This document shows, in pieces, positions 1-5,232 of a stretch of DNA of 8,760 nt. The DNA is from an uncultured Collinsella sp. (GTDB lineage: Bacteria > Actinomycetota > Coriobacteriia > Coriobacteriales > Coriobacteriaceae): assembly GCA_902478825.1 (NCBI GenBank), contig CABSMK010000068.1:1-8760 (forward strand). Reading direction: 5' to 3'. The position numbers and the translations under genes are program-made. The notes under the pieces are model-generated. The model worked only from the letters and a program-made list of their open reading frames with translations, made no database searches and had not been told where the DNA came from. Position 1 is the first letter of the stretch. Each line of letters opens with the position of its first letter.

Positions 1-260
1 ACCTGCATGAGCACGTCGCCCAGCTCCTCGCGCAGATGCATGGCATCGTCGGCCTCGATGCAATCGAGCGCCTCGTAGGCCTCCTCGATCATGTTCTTGC
101 CGATGCTCTGATGCGTCTGCTCGCGGTCCCACGGGCAGCCGTCGGGCTGACGCAGACGCCAGATAGTCTGCACCAGATGCTGCAGCTCGGCCGACGCGTC
201 GACCAACGTGGACAGGTCGCGCGAACCCTCGGCATTTTGCTGAGCCATATGCTCGGCCAT
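1..260 (-). CDS. mazG: MazG-family NTP pyrophosphohydrolase, N-terminal part (cut by window edge)
   Basis: Only the first 86 codons are visible; the gene continues past position 1. Proteins of this family hydrolyse nucleoside triphosphates to monophosphate and pyrophosphate, as housecleaning or stress enzymes in the cytoplasm. Residues 35-56 carry the typical MazG opening (LRQPDGCPWDREQTHQSI, then GKN). The metal-binding pattern EExxE...ExxD follows as E59-E60-x-x-E63 and E79-x-x-D82, within MIEEAYEALD and REELGDVLMQ. The ATG at 260-258 is preferred: GGAGGA lies just upstream, inside the last codons of the phosphoesterase gene, whose TAG stop is only 2 nt before this start. A second in-frame ATG at codon 5 is possible. 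The near-overlap suggests co-transcription and translational coupling with the upstream gene. The family call is firm; the exact nucleotide substrate cannot be told. Confidence 0.9.
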   Translation of the reverse strand, partial: MAEHMAQQNAEGSRDLSTLVDASAELQHLVQTIWRLRQPDGCPWDREQTHQSIGKNMIEEAYEALDCIEADDAMHLREELGDVLMQ

Positions 261-262
261 GG

Positions 263-811
263 CTAGTCCTCCTCCATGATCACGTGGCGGAACGCGCCGC
301 CCTCGTAAATGCCGTAGCTGTGCGAGCCGTCCTTGGGGATGCTCACGCTGCCGGGGTTGAAGAGCCACAGGCCCGGGTGCGCGGCACTTTCCTCGTTGAC
401 CTTGATGTGCGTGTGGCCGTAGACGAGCGCGGAGCCCTCGGGCAGCGCGGGCGCGTGGTCGACGCTGTTGTGCATACCGGCGCCAAAAACGTGGCCGTGC
501 GTCAGGAACAGCTCGCGGCCGTTCTCGTCGAATAACGTGGCATAGTCGGCCATGATGGGAAAGTCGAGCACCATCTGGTCGACCTCGGCGTCGCAGTTGC
601 CGCGCACCGCGATGATGCGGTCGGCCAGGGCGTTGAGCAGCGGAATCACACGCTTGGGGGCGTAGTCGCGCGGCAGGTCGTTGCGCGGACCGTGGTAGAG
701 CAGGTCGCCCAGCAGGACGATGCGGTCGGGCTGCTCGGACTCGATGGCGGCGCAGAGGCGCTCGGTCCAATATGCCGAGCCGTGAATGTCGGAAGCGATG
801 AGGTATTTCAT
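263..811 (-). CDS. yfcE: YfcE-like calcineurin-type metallophosphoesterase
   Basis: The product is 182 aa, about the size of E. coli YfcE (184 aa), a metal-dependent phosphodiesterase active on artificial substrates. Metal-binding motifs occur in the family order: SDIHG (D8, H10), GDLLYHGPRN (D36), RGNCD (N72), THGH (H105, H107) and GHTH (H133, H135). LFNPGS near residues 150-155 is also typical. No signal peptide or membrane segment is seen, so it is cytosolic. The open frame extends 21 codons further upstream, but ATG at 811 is chosen because AAAGGA sits 5 nt before it and the conserved beta strand MKYLIASDIHG begins right there. The extension is Pro/Thr-rich and unlike the family. It lies 55 nt after the LarC-domain gene and 2 nt before mazG, so a three-gene transcript is likely. 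The physiological substrate is unknown. Confidence 0.9.
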   Translation of the reverse strand: MKYLIASDIHGSAYWTERLCAAIESEQPDRIVLLGDLLYHGPRNDLPRDYAPKRVIPLLNALADRIIAVRGNCDAEVDQMVLDFPIMADYATLFDENGRELFLTHGHVFGAGMHNSVDHAPALPEGSALVYGHTHIKVNEESAAHPGLWLFNPGSVSIPKDGSHSYGIYEGGAFRHVIMEED

Positions 812-816
812 GGTGG

Positions 817-822
817 TCCTTT
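817..822 (-). promoter_or_regulatory. Ribosome binding site deciding the phosphoesterase start
   Basis: AAAGGA on the minus strand, 5 nt upstream of the ATG at 811. It favours the 182-aa product over a 203-aa one starting at 874, which has no comparable site. Confidence 0.7.
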
Positions 823-866
823 CGGGTGGGGTTGATGGAGCTGGGCGTGGCGTGCCGCCGGCCGCG

Positions 867-1352
867 TTACTCAAATCGCAGTGCCGCGCTCTGGGCCGCC
901 TGCATCACGCGTTGGAGCGGCACATTGTGCTCGCGGGCAAGGCGGGCGCAGTCCTCGTACTCGGGCGCCGCGCGCTCACTGCCGTCGGGTAGGGTGGCCA
1001 CCTTGACGGATACCTCGCCCCATGGCGTCGTTACGCGCTCAAAGCGGCGTGGCAGGCAAACGCGCTCCATGACCTGGCGACGAATGCCGTTGGTCGTGGT
1101 TTCCAAAAAGATAATCGTCTGCAGGCGCTCGATATCCTCGTGAGCACAGATTACCTGTAGCTGCCAACTGGGACGGCCTTTCTTGCAATAGAGGGGCAGC
1201 CAATGCACCTCGCGCGCACCCGCCTCGCGCAGGCGGTCGGCAGCGTAGGCGAGCACCTCGGGCGACGCGTCGTCGATGTCGCATTCCAGCTTGACGATGG
1301 TCTCGGGCGCATCGGTCTCGCGGGACAGCGGGGATGTGCTATCGCATTGCAT
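867..1352 (-). CDS. Stand-alone LarC C-terminal (LarC2/DUF111-type) domain protein
   Basis: The product is 161 aa and matches only the C-terminal half of LarC, the CTP-dependent nickel insertase that makes the nickel-pincer nucleotide cofactor of lactate racemase and related enzymes. Recognisable segments are KLECDIDDASPE (21-32), EAGAREVHWLPLYCKKGRPS (43-62), FLETTTNGIR (82-91), WGEVSVKVATLPDG (111-124) and APEYEDCARLARE...VPLQRVM (129-150). The N-terminal LarC1 domain is absent: upstream is non-coding and then a divergent gene. ATG at 1352 is chosen because GGAAAGGAG lies 9 nt upstream; the frame stays open to 1460 but without a family match. In Lactiplantibacillus, LarC1 and LarC2 are separate frames joined by programmed frameshifting; here LarC2 has its own start signals. 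The family is clear. Whether it inserts nickel with a LarC1 encoded elsewhere is inference. Confidence 0.82.
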   Translation of the reverse strand: MQCDSTSPLSRETDAPETIVKLECDIDDASPEVLAYAADRLREAGAREVHWLPLYCKKGRPSWQLQVICAHEDIERLQTIIFLETTTNGIRRQVMERVCLPRRFERVTTPWGEVSVKVATLPDGSERAAPEYEDCARLAREHNVPLQRVMQAAQSAALRFE

Positions 1353-1361
1353 ACGGTCCGG

Positions 1362-1368
1362 CTCCTTT
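1362..1368 (-). promoter_or_regulatory. Ribosome binding site of the LarC2-domain gene
   Basis: AAAGGAG on the minus strand with a 9-nt spacer to ATG 1352. It supports independent translation of this domain rather than its being a frameshift remnant of a larger larC. Confidence 0.65.
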
Positions 1369-1444
1369 CCGCACGGGCTCGTTTTGTTCATCCAAACGCT
1401 AGCACATCGGACGTGGCACAGGCGTGACTTTCGTCCGTCGCCGC

Positions 1445-1540
1445 CCTCGCTCCTATCCAAACATGTACATCAGCCTCCAAACATGTCATTTTCTGCAGCT
1501 TTTGGAGGCTGATGTACATGTTTTGAGAGCGCAAGCGAGG
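1445..1540. repeat. Palindromic element with 23-nt perfect inverted repeat, divergent intergenic region
   Basis: Arms at 1459-1481 and 1501-1523 are exact reverse complements (left arm begins AAACATGTACATCAG), separated by a 19-nt loop that contains CTGCAG. Outside an internal loop the structure resumes with CCTCGCT (1445-1451) facing AGCGAGG (1534-1540). CCAAACATGT is also repeated directly at 1457-1466 and 1477-1486. The element lies between two divergent genes, so it cannot be the terminator of either. It may be a mobile palindrome (REP or MITE type) or a regulatory or cruciform site. The inverted repeat is certain; its role is unknown. Confidence 0.85.
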
Positions 1541-1570
1541 CCGCACCGCGCACCCTTTCCAGTCGATTTC

Positions 1571-1602
1571 GGCCCCCGGTGCGCTCGTCGCATCGGGGGG
1601 CC
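1571..1602 (+). other. GC-rich hairpin upstream of the PHP phosphatase gene
   Basis: Positions 1571-1583 pair with 1589-1602 across a 5-nt loop (CTCGT). The stem has about 13 pairs with one G-T wobble and a single bulged G at 1600. No T-run follows on the plus strand, so it is not a classical intrinsic terminator. It lies 8 nt before a TACAAT box and 45 nt before the start codon. It may overlap the promoter as an operator-like dyad, or sit in the 5' leader if transcription starts further upstream. Confidence 0.55.
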
Positions 1603-1609
1603 GCGCCAT

Positions 1610-1615
1610 TACAAT
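1610..1615 (+). promoter_or_regulatory. Possible -10 box of the PHP phosphatase gene
   Basis: TACAAT matches five of six positions of the sigma-70-type -10 consensus and lies 32 nt before ATG 1648, giving a short leader. No convincing -35 box is found 16-18 nt upstream; that stretch is occupied by the GC-rich hairpin. Weak prediction. Confidence 0.3.
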
Positions 1616-1647
1616 GGAGCGGTTTCGCCAAATGAAAAGGAGTCGCC

Positions 1648-2559
1648 ATGTCTGCTTGCCCGCTGGTCGATTGCCACACCCACACCTCGTTTTCGGACGG
1701 ACATGCCTCGTTTGAGGAAAACGTCCGCGCTGCCGCGGCCGCCGGCTGCCGCGTCATGGTCTCGACCGACCACCTCACCTTACCCGCCAGCATGGATGCC
1801 AACTGCGAGGTGCAGGTTGTCGAGGGCGACCTGCCGGCACATCGTCTGGCTTTTGAGGATGCCCGCAAGCTTGCCGCGCAGATCGCGTCGGAGCTCGAGC
1901 TTATCTATGGCTTTGAATGCGATTGGTACGAGGGCTGCGAGCCTTTGGTCGAGCGCTGGTCAGCGGGTGCCATAGTGCGCTTGGGCAGCGTGCACTGGAC
2001 TGGCGATCCGGGCGATATCATGGCCGGTGCTGCGGGCACGGCGGGGACGGAGGACGTCGCTCGTCCCGATACGCCCGATTCGCTTTGTGGCTGGGTCGAC
2101 GATGACACCGACCTGCATGTTTGGGAAAACCTGGGCGTACGCGGCGTGTGGGAGCGCTATGTCGATAACTGGTGCCGCGCCTGTGAAAGCCCGCTTAACT
2201 TTGATGTAATGGCCCACCCCGACCTGGTCATGCGCTTTTCGAAGGAAGGCTTTGCGCCCGACTTTGACCCCGCGCCATTCTGGGAGCAGATGGCAGAGTG
2301 TGCACACGACACGGGCCGCCGCGTTGAGGTCTCGACTGCCGCGCCGCGCAAGGGGCTCGACGACTACTACCCCGCGACCGGATTGCTGCGTTGCTTTGCC
2401 CATGCCGAGGTGCCCATTACCTTTGGTTCGGATGCGCACCGCGCCTGCGATATCTGCTGGAACATCCGCGAGGCCCAGGCCCACGCCTACGACTGTGGCT
2501 ATCGAACCTTCGACATCCCCCACCTCACCGGAGAATGGGAGCCCACGCCCCTCGCCTAA
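1648..2559 (+). CDS. PHP-family histidinol-phosphatase (HisJ/HisK type)
   Basis: The product is 303 aa. PHP metal-site motifs appear in order: VDCHTHTSFSDG (D8, H10, H12, D17), STDH (D41, H42), GFECDW (E90), GSVHW (H116), MAHPDL (H190), VEVSTA (226-231) and FGSDAH (D262, H264). The combination GFECD / GSVHW / GSDAH is that of the HisJ-like histidinol-phosphate phosphatases, which convert L-histidinol phosphate to histidinol, the step between HisC and HisD. The ATG is set by AAAAGGAG 5 nt upstream. Residues about 122-157 form an acidic, Gly/Ala-rich stretch that looks like a loop insertion, making it slightly longer than usual (roughly 260-280 aa). The adjacent his operon has no HisB phosphatase domain and no HisN in view, which supports this role. 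It is on the opposite strand and so needs its own promoter. It could also be a PHP phosphoesterase of other specificity. Confidence 0.85.
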   Translation: MSACPLVDCHTHTSFSDGHASFEENVRAAAAAGCRVMVSTDHLTLPASMDANCEVQVVEGDLPAHRLAFEDARKLAAQIASELELIYGFECDWYEGCEPLVERWSAGAIVRLGSVHWTGDPGDIMAGAAGTAGTEDVARPDTPDSLCGWVDDDTDLHVWENLGVRGVWERYVDNWCRACESPLNFDVMAHPDLVMRFSKEGFAPDFDPAPFWEQMAECAHDTGRRVEVSTAAPRKGLDDYYPATGLLRCFAHAEVPITFGSDAHRACDICWNIREAQAHAYDCGYRTFDIPHLTGEWEPTPLA

Positions 2560-2560
2560 G

Positions 2561-2873
2561 ACTAGTCGTTGGGGACACTCTTCACAAATGACCCCTTGGG
2601 GACGGAGGAAAACAGGTCGTTTTGCTCACCACCGACGCCCGTGCAACACCACCCGCCAAAAAGAACGCCCGTTTACTACGATGAACCGCAAACCTCCGAC
2701 CATCGGCTTAATGTGGAAAATAAAACCGCAGGTAGAAGCGTTGACGATTAGCTCAAAATCGACGTGTGGTCAGCAGATCCAGTTTCATCGTAGTAATTGG
2801 GCATGCTATTTGGCAGCGCCGGCAAAGACTGTCCCAAACGACTAGTCGTTTAAGAACGTCCCCAATGACTAGT
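2561..2873. mobile_element. Non-coding MITE-like element with terminal inverted repeats, between PHP gene and hisE
   Basis: The ends 2561-2582 and 2852-2873 are inverted repeats matching at 19 of 22 positions; both read ACTAGTC(G/A)TTGGGGAC inward. The element starts one base after the TAA of the PHP gene. At the other end its terminal repeat contains the TAG stop of hisE (2869-2871). Inside are a second inverted repeat (2655-2685 / 2784-2814) and a perfect 16-nt palindrome, AAACGACTAGTCGTTT (2836-2851). No convincing protein is encoded. GGGAC/GTCCC cores recur at several points. This fits a miniature or REP-like mobile element without a transposase of its own. It occupies the convergent intergenic space and may also end transcripts, though no clean stem plus T-run is visible. 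Mobility is inference, and no target-site duplication was found. Confidence 0.65.
2655..2814. repeat. Internal long inverted repeat nested in the convergent intergenic element
   Basis: Arms 2655-2685 and 2784-2814 are reverse complements at 26 of 31 positions, including an uninterrupted 13-nt core TTACTACGATGAA (2673-2685 / 2784-2796). They enclose about 98 nt without a recognisable gene. The arms differ in sequence from the outer terminal repeats, so this may be a separate element inserted into an older one, or an internal structure of a composite element. Confidence 0.7.
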
Positions 2874-3186
2874 GGCGGCGGGCGTTGAGTTCGCCGGCCA
2901 GTTCGTCGAGGGTGATGCCGTAGCGCTCAAGCGTCACGAGCAGGTGGTAGACCAGGTCGCCGGCCTCGTAGCGAATGTGATCGTGGTCGTTATCCTTACA
3001 GGCCATGATGACCTCGCTCGCCTCCTCGGCAAGCTTCTTGAGCAGCTCGTCCTCGACGTCGGTCAACAGGCGAGCGGTGTAGCTCTCCTGCGGCGATGCG
3101 TCGCGACGACCATGAATCACCTCGGCCAACCCCGTCAGCGTCTCACCGATATTTCCATCCTGAACATTCGCAGTGCGCACACCCAT
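2869..3186 (-). CDS. hisE: Phosphoribosyl-ATP pyrophosphatase HisE
   Basis: HisE hydrolyses phosphoribosyl-ATP to phosphoribosyl-AMP and pyrophosphate, the second step of histidine synthesis. The 105-aa product is the normal size for a stand-alone HisE. Diagnostic segments are ESYTARLL (34-41), KKLAEEASEVIMACK (50-64) with E54, E55 and E58, and YEAGDLVYHLLVTL (73-86) with E74 and D77. This is the all-alpha MazG-like NTP pyrophosphatase metal pattern. ATG 3186 is preceded by GAAAGGA at 7 nt. It is the last gene of the operon, 46 nt after hisI and not fused to it as in many enterobacteria. Its TAG stop lies inside the terminal repeat of the 2561-2873 element, so the last residues (NARRH) may have been set by the insertion. 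Confidence 0.95.
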   Translation of the reverse strand: MGVRTANVQDGNIGETLTGLAEVIHGRRDASPQESYTARLLTDVEDELLKKLAEEASEVIMACKDNDHDHIRYEAGDLVYHLLVTLERYGITLDELAGELNARRH

Positions 3187-3232
3187 GGTTCAATCCTTTC
3201 TGGTTGGCCAAGCGCTTAGTCGAGCGCCCGCC

Positions 3233-3562
3233 CTACGCGAGTTTTTTAAAGAAGCAGGTACGGTTGCCGGTATGGCAGGCCGGACCCGGCGAGTCGACCT
3301 TGACCAGCAGCGTATCGCTATCGCAGTCGGCCCAGAGCTCCTTGACCTCTTGCATATTGCCGCTCGTCGCGCCCTTGTTCCAGAGCTCCTGGCGACTGCG
3401 GCTCCAAAACCACGTGGTGCCGGTCTTGAGCGTCAGCCCCACCGACTCCTCGTTCATCCAGGCAACCATGAGCACCTCGCCGGTGTCATACTGCTGAACC
3501 ACACAAGGAATCAGCCCGCGGGCGTCGTACGCAAGCTTTGAAGGATCGGTTATCTCTTCCAT
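3233..3562 (-). CDS. hisI: Phosphoribosyl-AMP cyclohydrolase HisI
   Basis: HisI opens the adenine ring of phosphoribosyl-AMP to give ProFAR (third step), using zinc and magnesium. From ATG 3562 the product is 109 aa, the usual size of a single-domain cyclohydrolase. Family signatures are VLMVAWMNEES (30-40), FWSRSRQELWNKGATSGN (52-69), the magnesium site DCDSD (79-83) and zinc ligands in PACHTGNRTCFF (C96, C103). The conserved fold begins right after MEEITDPSKLAY. The frame is open another 47 codons upstream to an ATG at 3703 that overlaps the hisF stop as TAATG. That extension is encoded by the hairpin element at 3601-3693 and has no family match, so the shorter start, with GGGGAG 4 nt before it, is preferred. 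Expression of the longer form by coupling to hisF cannot be excluded. Confidence 0.93.
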   Translation of the reverse strand: MEEITDPSKLAYDARGLIPCVVQQYDTGEVLMVAWMNEESVGLTLKTGTTWFWSRSRQELWNKGATSGNMQEVKELWADCDSDTLLVKVDSPGPACHTGNRTCFFKKLA

Positions 3563-3566
3563 TTCT

Positions 3567-3572
3567 CTCCCC
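3567..3572 (-). promoter_or_regulatory. Ribosome binding site deciding the hisI start
   Basis: GGGGAG on the minus strand, 4 nt upstream of ATG 3562. It supports initiation inside the long open frame, downstream of the hairpin element, rather than at the TAATG junction with hisF. Confidence 0.55.
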
Positions 3573-3600
3573 AAATTCAAACTTCGCAGGTCGGCGAGGG

Positions 3601-3693
3601 TTGTCCAGGTGCCGCAGGTTGCCGCGAAAGAGGAGCACGCGTACTTTGGTACGCGAGCGACGGTTTGAGCAGCAAGATGCGGTGCCTGGGCAA
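3601..3693. repeat. Long imperfect hairpin between hisF and hisI
   Basis: The segment folds on itself around a TTTG tetraloop (3645-3648). The apical stem CGCGTAC/GTACGCG (3638-3644 / 3649-3655) is perfect. The basal stem pairs 3601-3622 with 3672-3693 with only two mismatches and three G-T wobbles. The middle part is irregular. It lies wholly in the 140-nt hisF-hisI gap, one of only two large breaks in the operon. It may be a mobile palindrome or an RNA structure that sets hisI/hisE expression. There is no T-run typical of a terminator on the transcribed strand. Confidence 0.75.
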
Positions 3694-3702
3694 GCCGCAG
3701 CA

Positions 3703-4485
3703 TTAGAAGTCCAGCCTCACAGGGATGCCCTGCGAGGCCATATACTCCTTCACCTGGCGAATGCTGAAGGTTCCAAAGTGAAAGACGCTCGCCGCCAGCA
3801 CGGCGTCGGCCTCGCCCTCGATCACGCCCTCGGCAAAATGCTCGAGCGTGCCCACGCCGCCGCTCGCGATGACGGGGATTGGCACCGCGCGGGCTACGGC
3901 GCGGGTGAGCGCCAAATCAAAACCGGCCTTGGTGCCGTCGCGGTCCATGCTGGTGAGCAAGATCTCGCCGGCACCGCGACGAGCCGCCTCCTCGGCCCAC
4001 GCCACCGCGTCGATGCCCGTGGCGTTGCGACCTCCTGCGGTAAAGACCTCCCACTTGTCGGCACCGGATGCGCCGGGCAAACCGACGCGCTTGGCATCGA
4101 TCGCCACGACCACGGCCTGGCTACCAAACGCCGCGGCAGCCTGGCTAATCAGCGACGGGTCGCGCACGGCGGCAGAGTTGAGCGACACCTTGTCAGCACC
4201 GGCGGCAACCATGGTGCGCATGCCCGCCAGGTCGCGAAAGCCGCCGCCCACGGTATAGGGAATGGCGAGCTCCTCGGCCGCATGCGCCGCCATCTCGATA
4301 GTCGTCGCACGGTTATCGCTCGTGGCGGTAATGTCCAGAAAGACGACCTCGTCCGCACCCTTGCGGTCGTAGGCGCGCGCCAGCTCCACCGGATCGCCCG
4401 CATCGCGCAAGCTCACAAAGTTGACGCCCTTGACCACACGGCCGTCCTTGACGTCCAGGCAGGGAATCACACGTTTGGTAAGCAT
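3703..4485 (-). CDS. hisF: Imidazole glycerol phosphate synthase, cyclase subunit HisF
   Basis: HisF is a TIM-barrel that uses ammonia delivered from HisH to turn PRFAR into imidazole glycerol phosphate and AICAR. The 260-aa product has the two catalytic aspartates at their canonical places, D11 in VIPCLDVKDGRVVKG and D130 in VVVAIDAKRVG. Other signatures are VNFVSLRDAGDPVELA (21-36), VFLDITAT (48-55), VGGGFRD (79-85), KVSLNSAAV (99-107), TSMDRDGTKAGFD and PVIASGGVG. ATG 4485 comes 3 nt after the hisA stop, with GGGGAGGAG overlapping the end of hisA, so translation is probably coupled. Its TAA stop is followed by the 140-nt gap with the hairpin element. The assignment is essentially certain. 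Confidence 0.98.
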   Translation of the reverse strand: MLTKRVIPCLDVKDGRVVKGVNFVSLRDAGDPVELARAYDRKGADEVVFLDITATSDNRATTIEMAAHAAEELAIPYTVGGGFRDLAGMRTMVAAGADKVSLNSAAVRDPSLISQAAAAFGSQAVVVAIDAKRVGLPGASGADKWEVFTAGGRNATGIDAVAWAEEAARRGAGEILLTSMDRDGTKAGFDLALTRAVARAVPIPVIASGGVGTLEHFAEGVIEGEADAVLAASVFHFGTFSIRQVKEYMASQGIPVRLDF

Positions 4486-4488
4486 GGG

Positions 4489-5232
4489 CTACTCCTCCCC
4501 TCGGGCGGCGGTCAGCGCCTGTACCAGCGTAAAGTTGCCCTCGTAGAGCGCGCGACCGGTAATGGCACCTTCAATCGCGCCCTCACCCACTGCGGCCAGC
4601 GCGCGGATGTCGTCGAGCGTCGAGATGCCACCCGATGCCACGACGGGAAAGCCCGCGACCTCGGCCACATGGCGATACGCCGCCACATCGATGCCCGTCT
4701 GCATGCCATCGCGCGCAATGTCGGTATACACCAGATGCTTAAAACCCAGCTCGGAAAGCTGCGCCACGGCGTCGTCGAGCGCCACGCCCGCGCCGTCACG
4801 CCAGCCATTCACCTTGACCTGGCCGTCGCGTGCGGCAATATCTGCCACCAACAGCTCGCCAAAGCCTTGGGCCGCCACCTCGGCAAAACCCGGCTCGGTC
4901 ACGAGCACGGTGCCCAGTGCGATGCGGCGTGCGCCGTAGCCTGCCAACTCGTCGATGCGTGCAAGCGAGCGAACGCCGCCACCCACGTCCACGGACAGAC
5001 CGTCGACGCCGCAGATGGCCTTAATCGCCGCCGAGTTGGCAGCGCGTGCGCCCTCGTCCTCGCCAAAGGCAGCGGACAGGTCGACGACGTGCACCCAGCT
5101 CGCGCCCTGTTCGGCAAACGAGCGGGCAACGGCCACGGGATCGTCGGAATATACCTTGCAGCGGCTGCGGTCACCGCGCTCCAGGCGCACGACCTTGCCG
5201 CCGATCAGATCGATTGCGGGAAACAGGATCAT
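4489..5232 (-). CDS. hisA: ProFAR isomerase HisA
   Basis: HisA carries out the Amadori rearrangement of ProFAR to PRFAR, which feeds the HisH/HisF synthase. The 247-aa TIM-barrel shows FPAIDLIGGKVVRLERGD (4-21) with catalytic D8, WVHVVDLSAAF (46-56), VDVGGGVRS (81-89), LVADIAARDGQVKVNGW (128-144) with D131, YTDIARDGMQTG (169-180) and FPVVASGGIST. The start ATG overlaps the hisH stop as ATGA (5232-5229), with GAGGAGG upstream, indicating translational coupling. In many actinobacteria the homologue (PriA) also does the TrpF reaction. Sequence inspection alone does not settle whether this one is bifunctional, and I call plain HisA. Confidence 0.97.
   Translation of the reverse strand: MILFPAIDLIGGKVVRLERGDRSRCKVYSDDPVAVARSFAEQGASWVHVVDLSAAFGEDEGARAANSAAIKAICGVDGLSVDVGGGVRSLARIDELAGYGARRIALGTVLVTEPGFAEVAAQGFGELLVADIAARDGQVKVNGWRDGAGVALDDAVAQLSELGFKHLVYTDIARDGMQTGIDVAAYRHVAEVAGFPVVASGGISTLDDIRALAAVGEGAIEGAITGRALYEGNFTLVQALTAARGEE

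Noticed and set aside
812..874. N-terminal extension of the phosphoesterase from 874
   Set aside because: It overlaps the end of the LarC-domain gene, has no Shine-Dalgarno site, and conserved sequence starts at the internal ATG 811.
1424..1975. A plus-strand frame across the 23-nt palindrome into the PHP gene
   Set aside because: It overlaps the well-supported PHP gene in another frame, and its first part is made of the inverted repeat and hairpins.
2252..2845. A plus-strand open frame running from inside the PHP gene through the repeat element
   Set aside because: The first half is out of frame with the PHP gene and the second half is non-coding palindromic sequence; no ribosome site or domain.
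2561..2873. CRISPR array or tRNA in the longest non-genic stretch
   Set aside because: The repeats are inverted, not regularly spaced direct repeats, and no cloverleaf or TΨC-like sequence was seen.
4489..5232. Calling the isomerase PriA (bifunctional HisA/TrpF)
   Set aside because: Plausible for an actinobacterium, but residues visible by eye do not separate PriA from HisA here, and it is unknown whether a trpF gene exists elsewhere.
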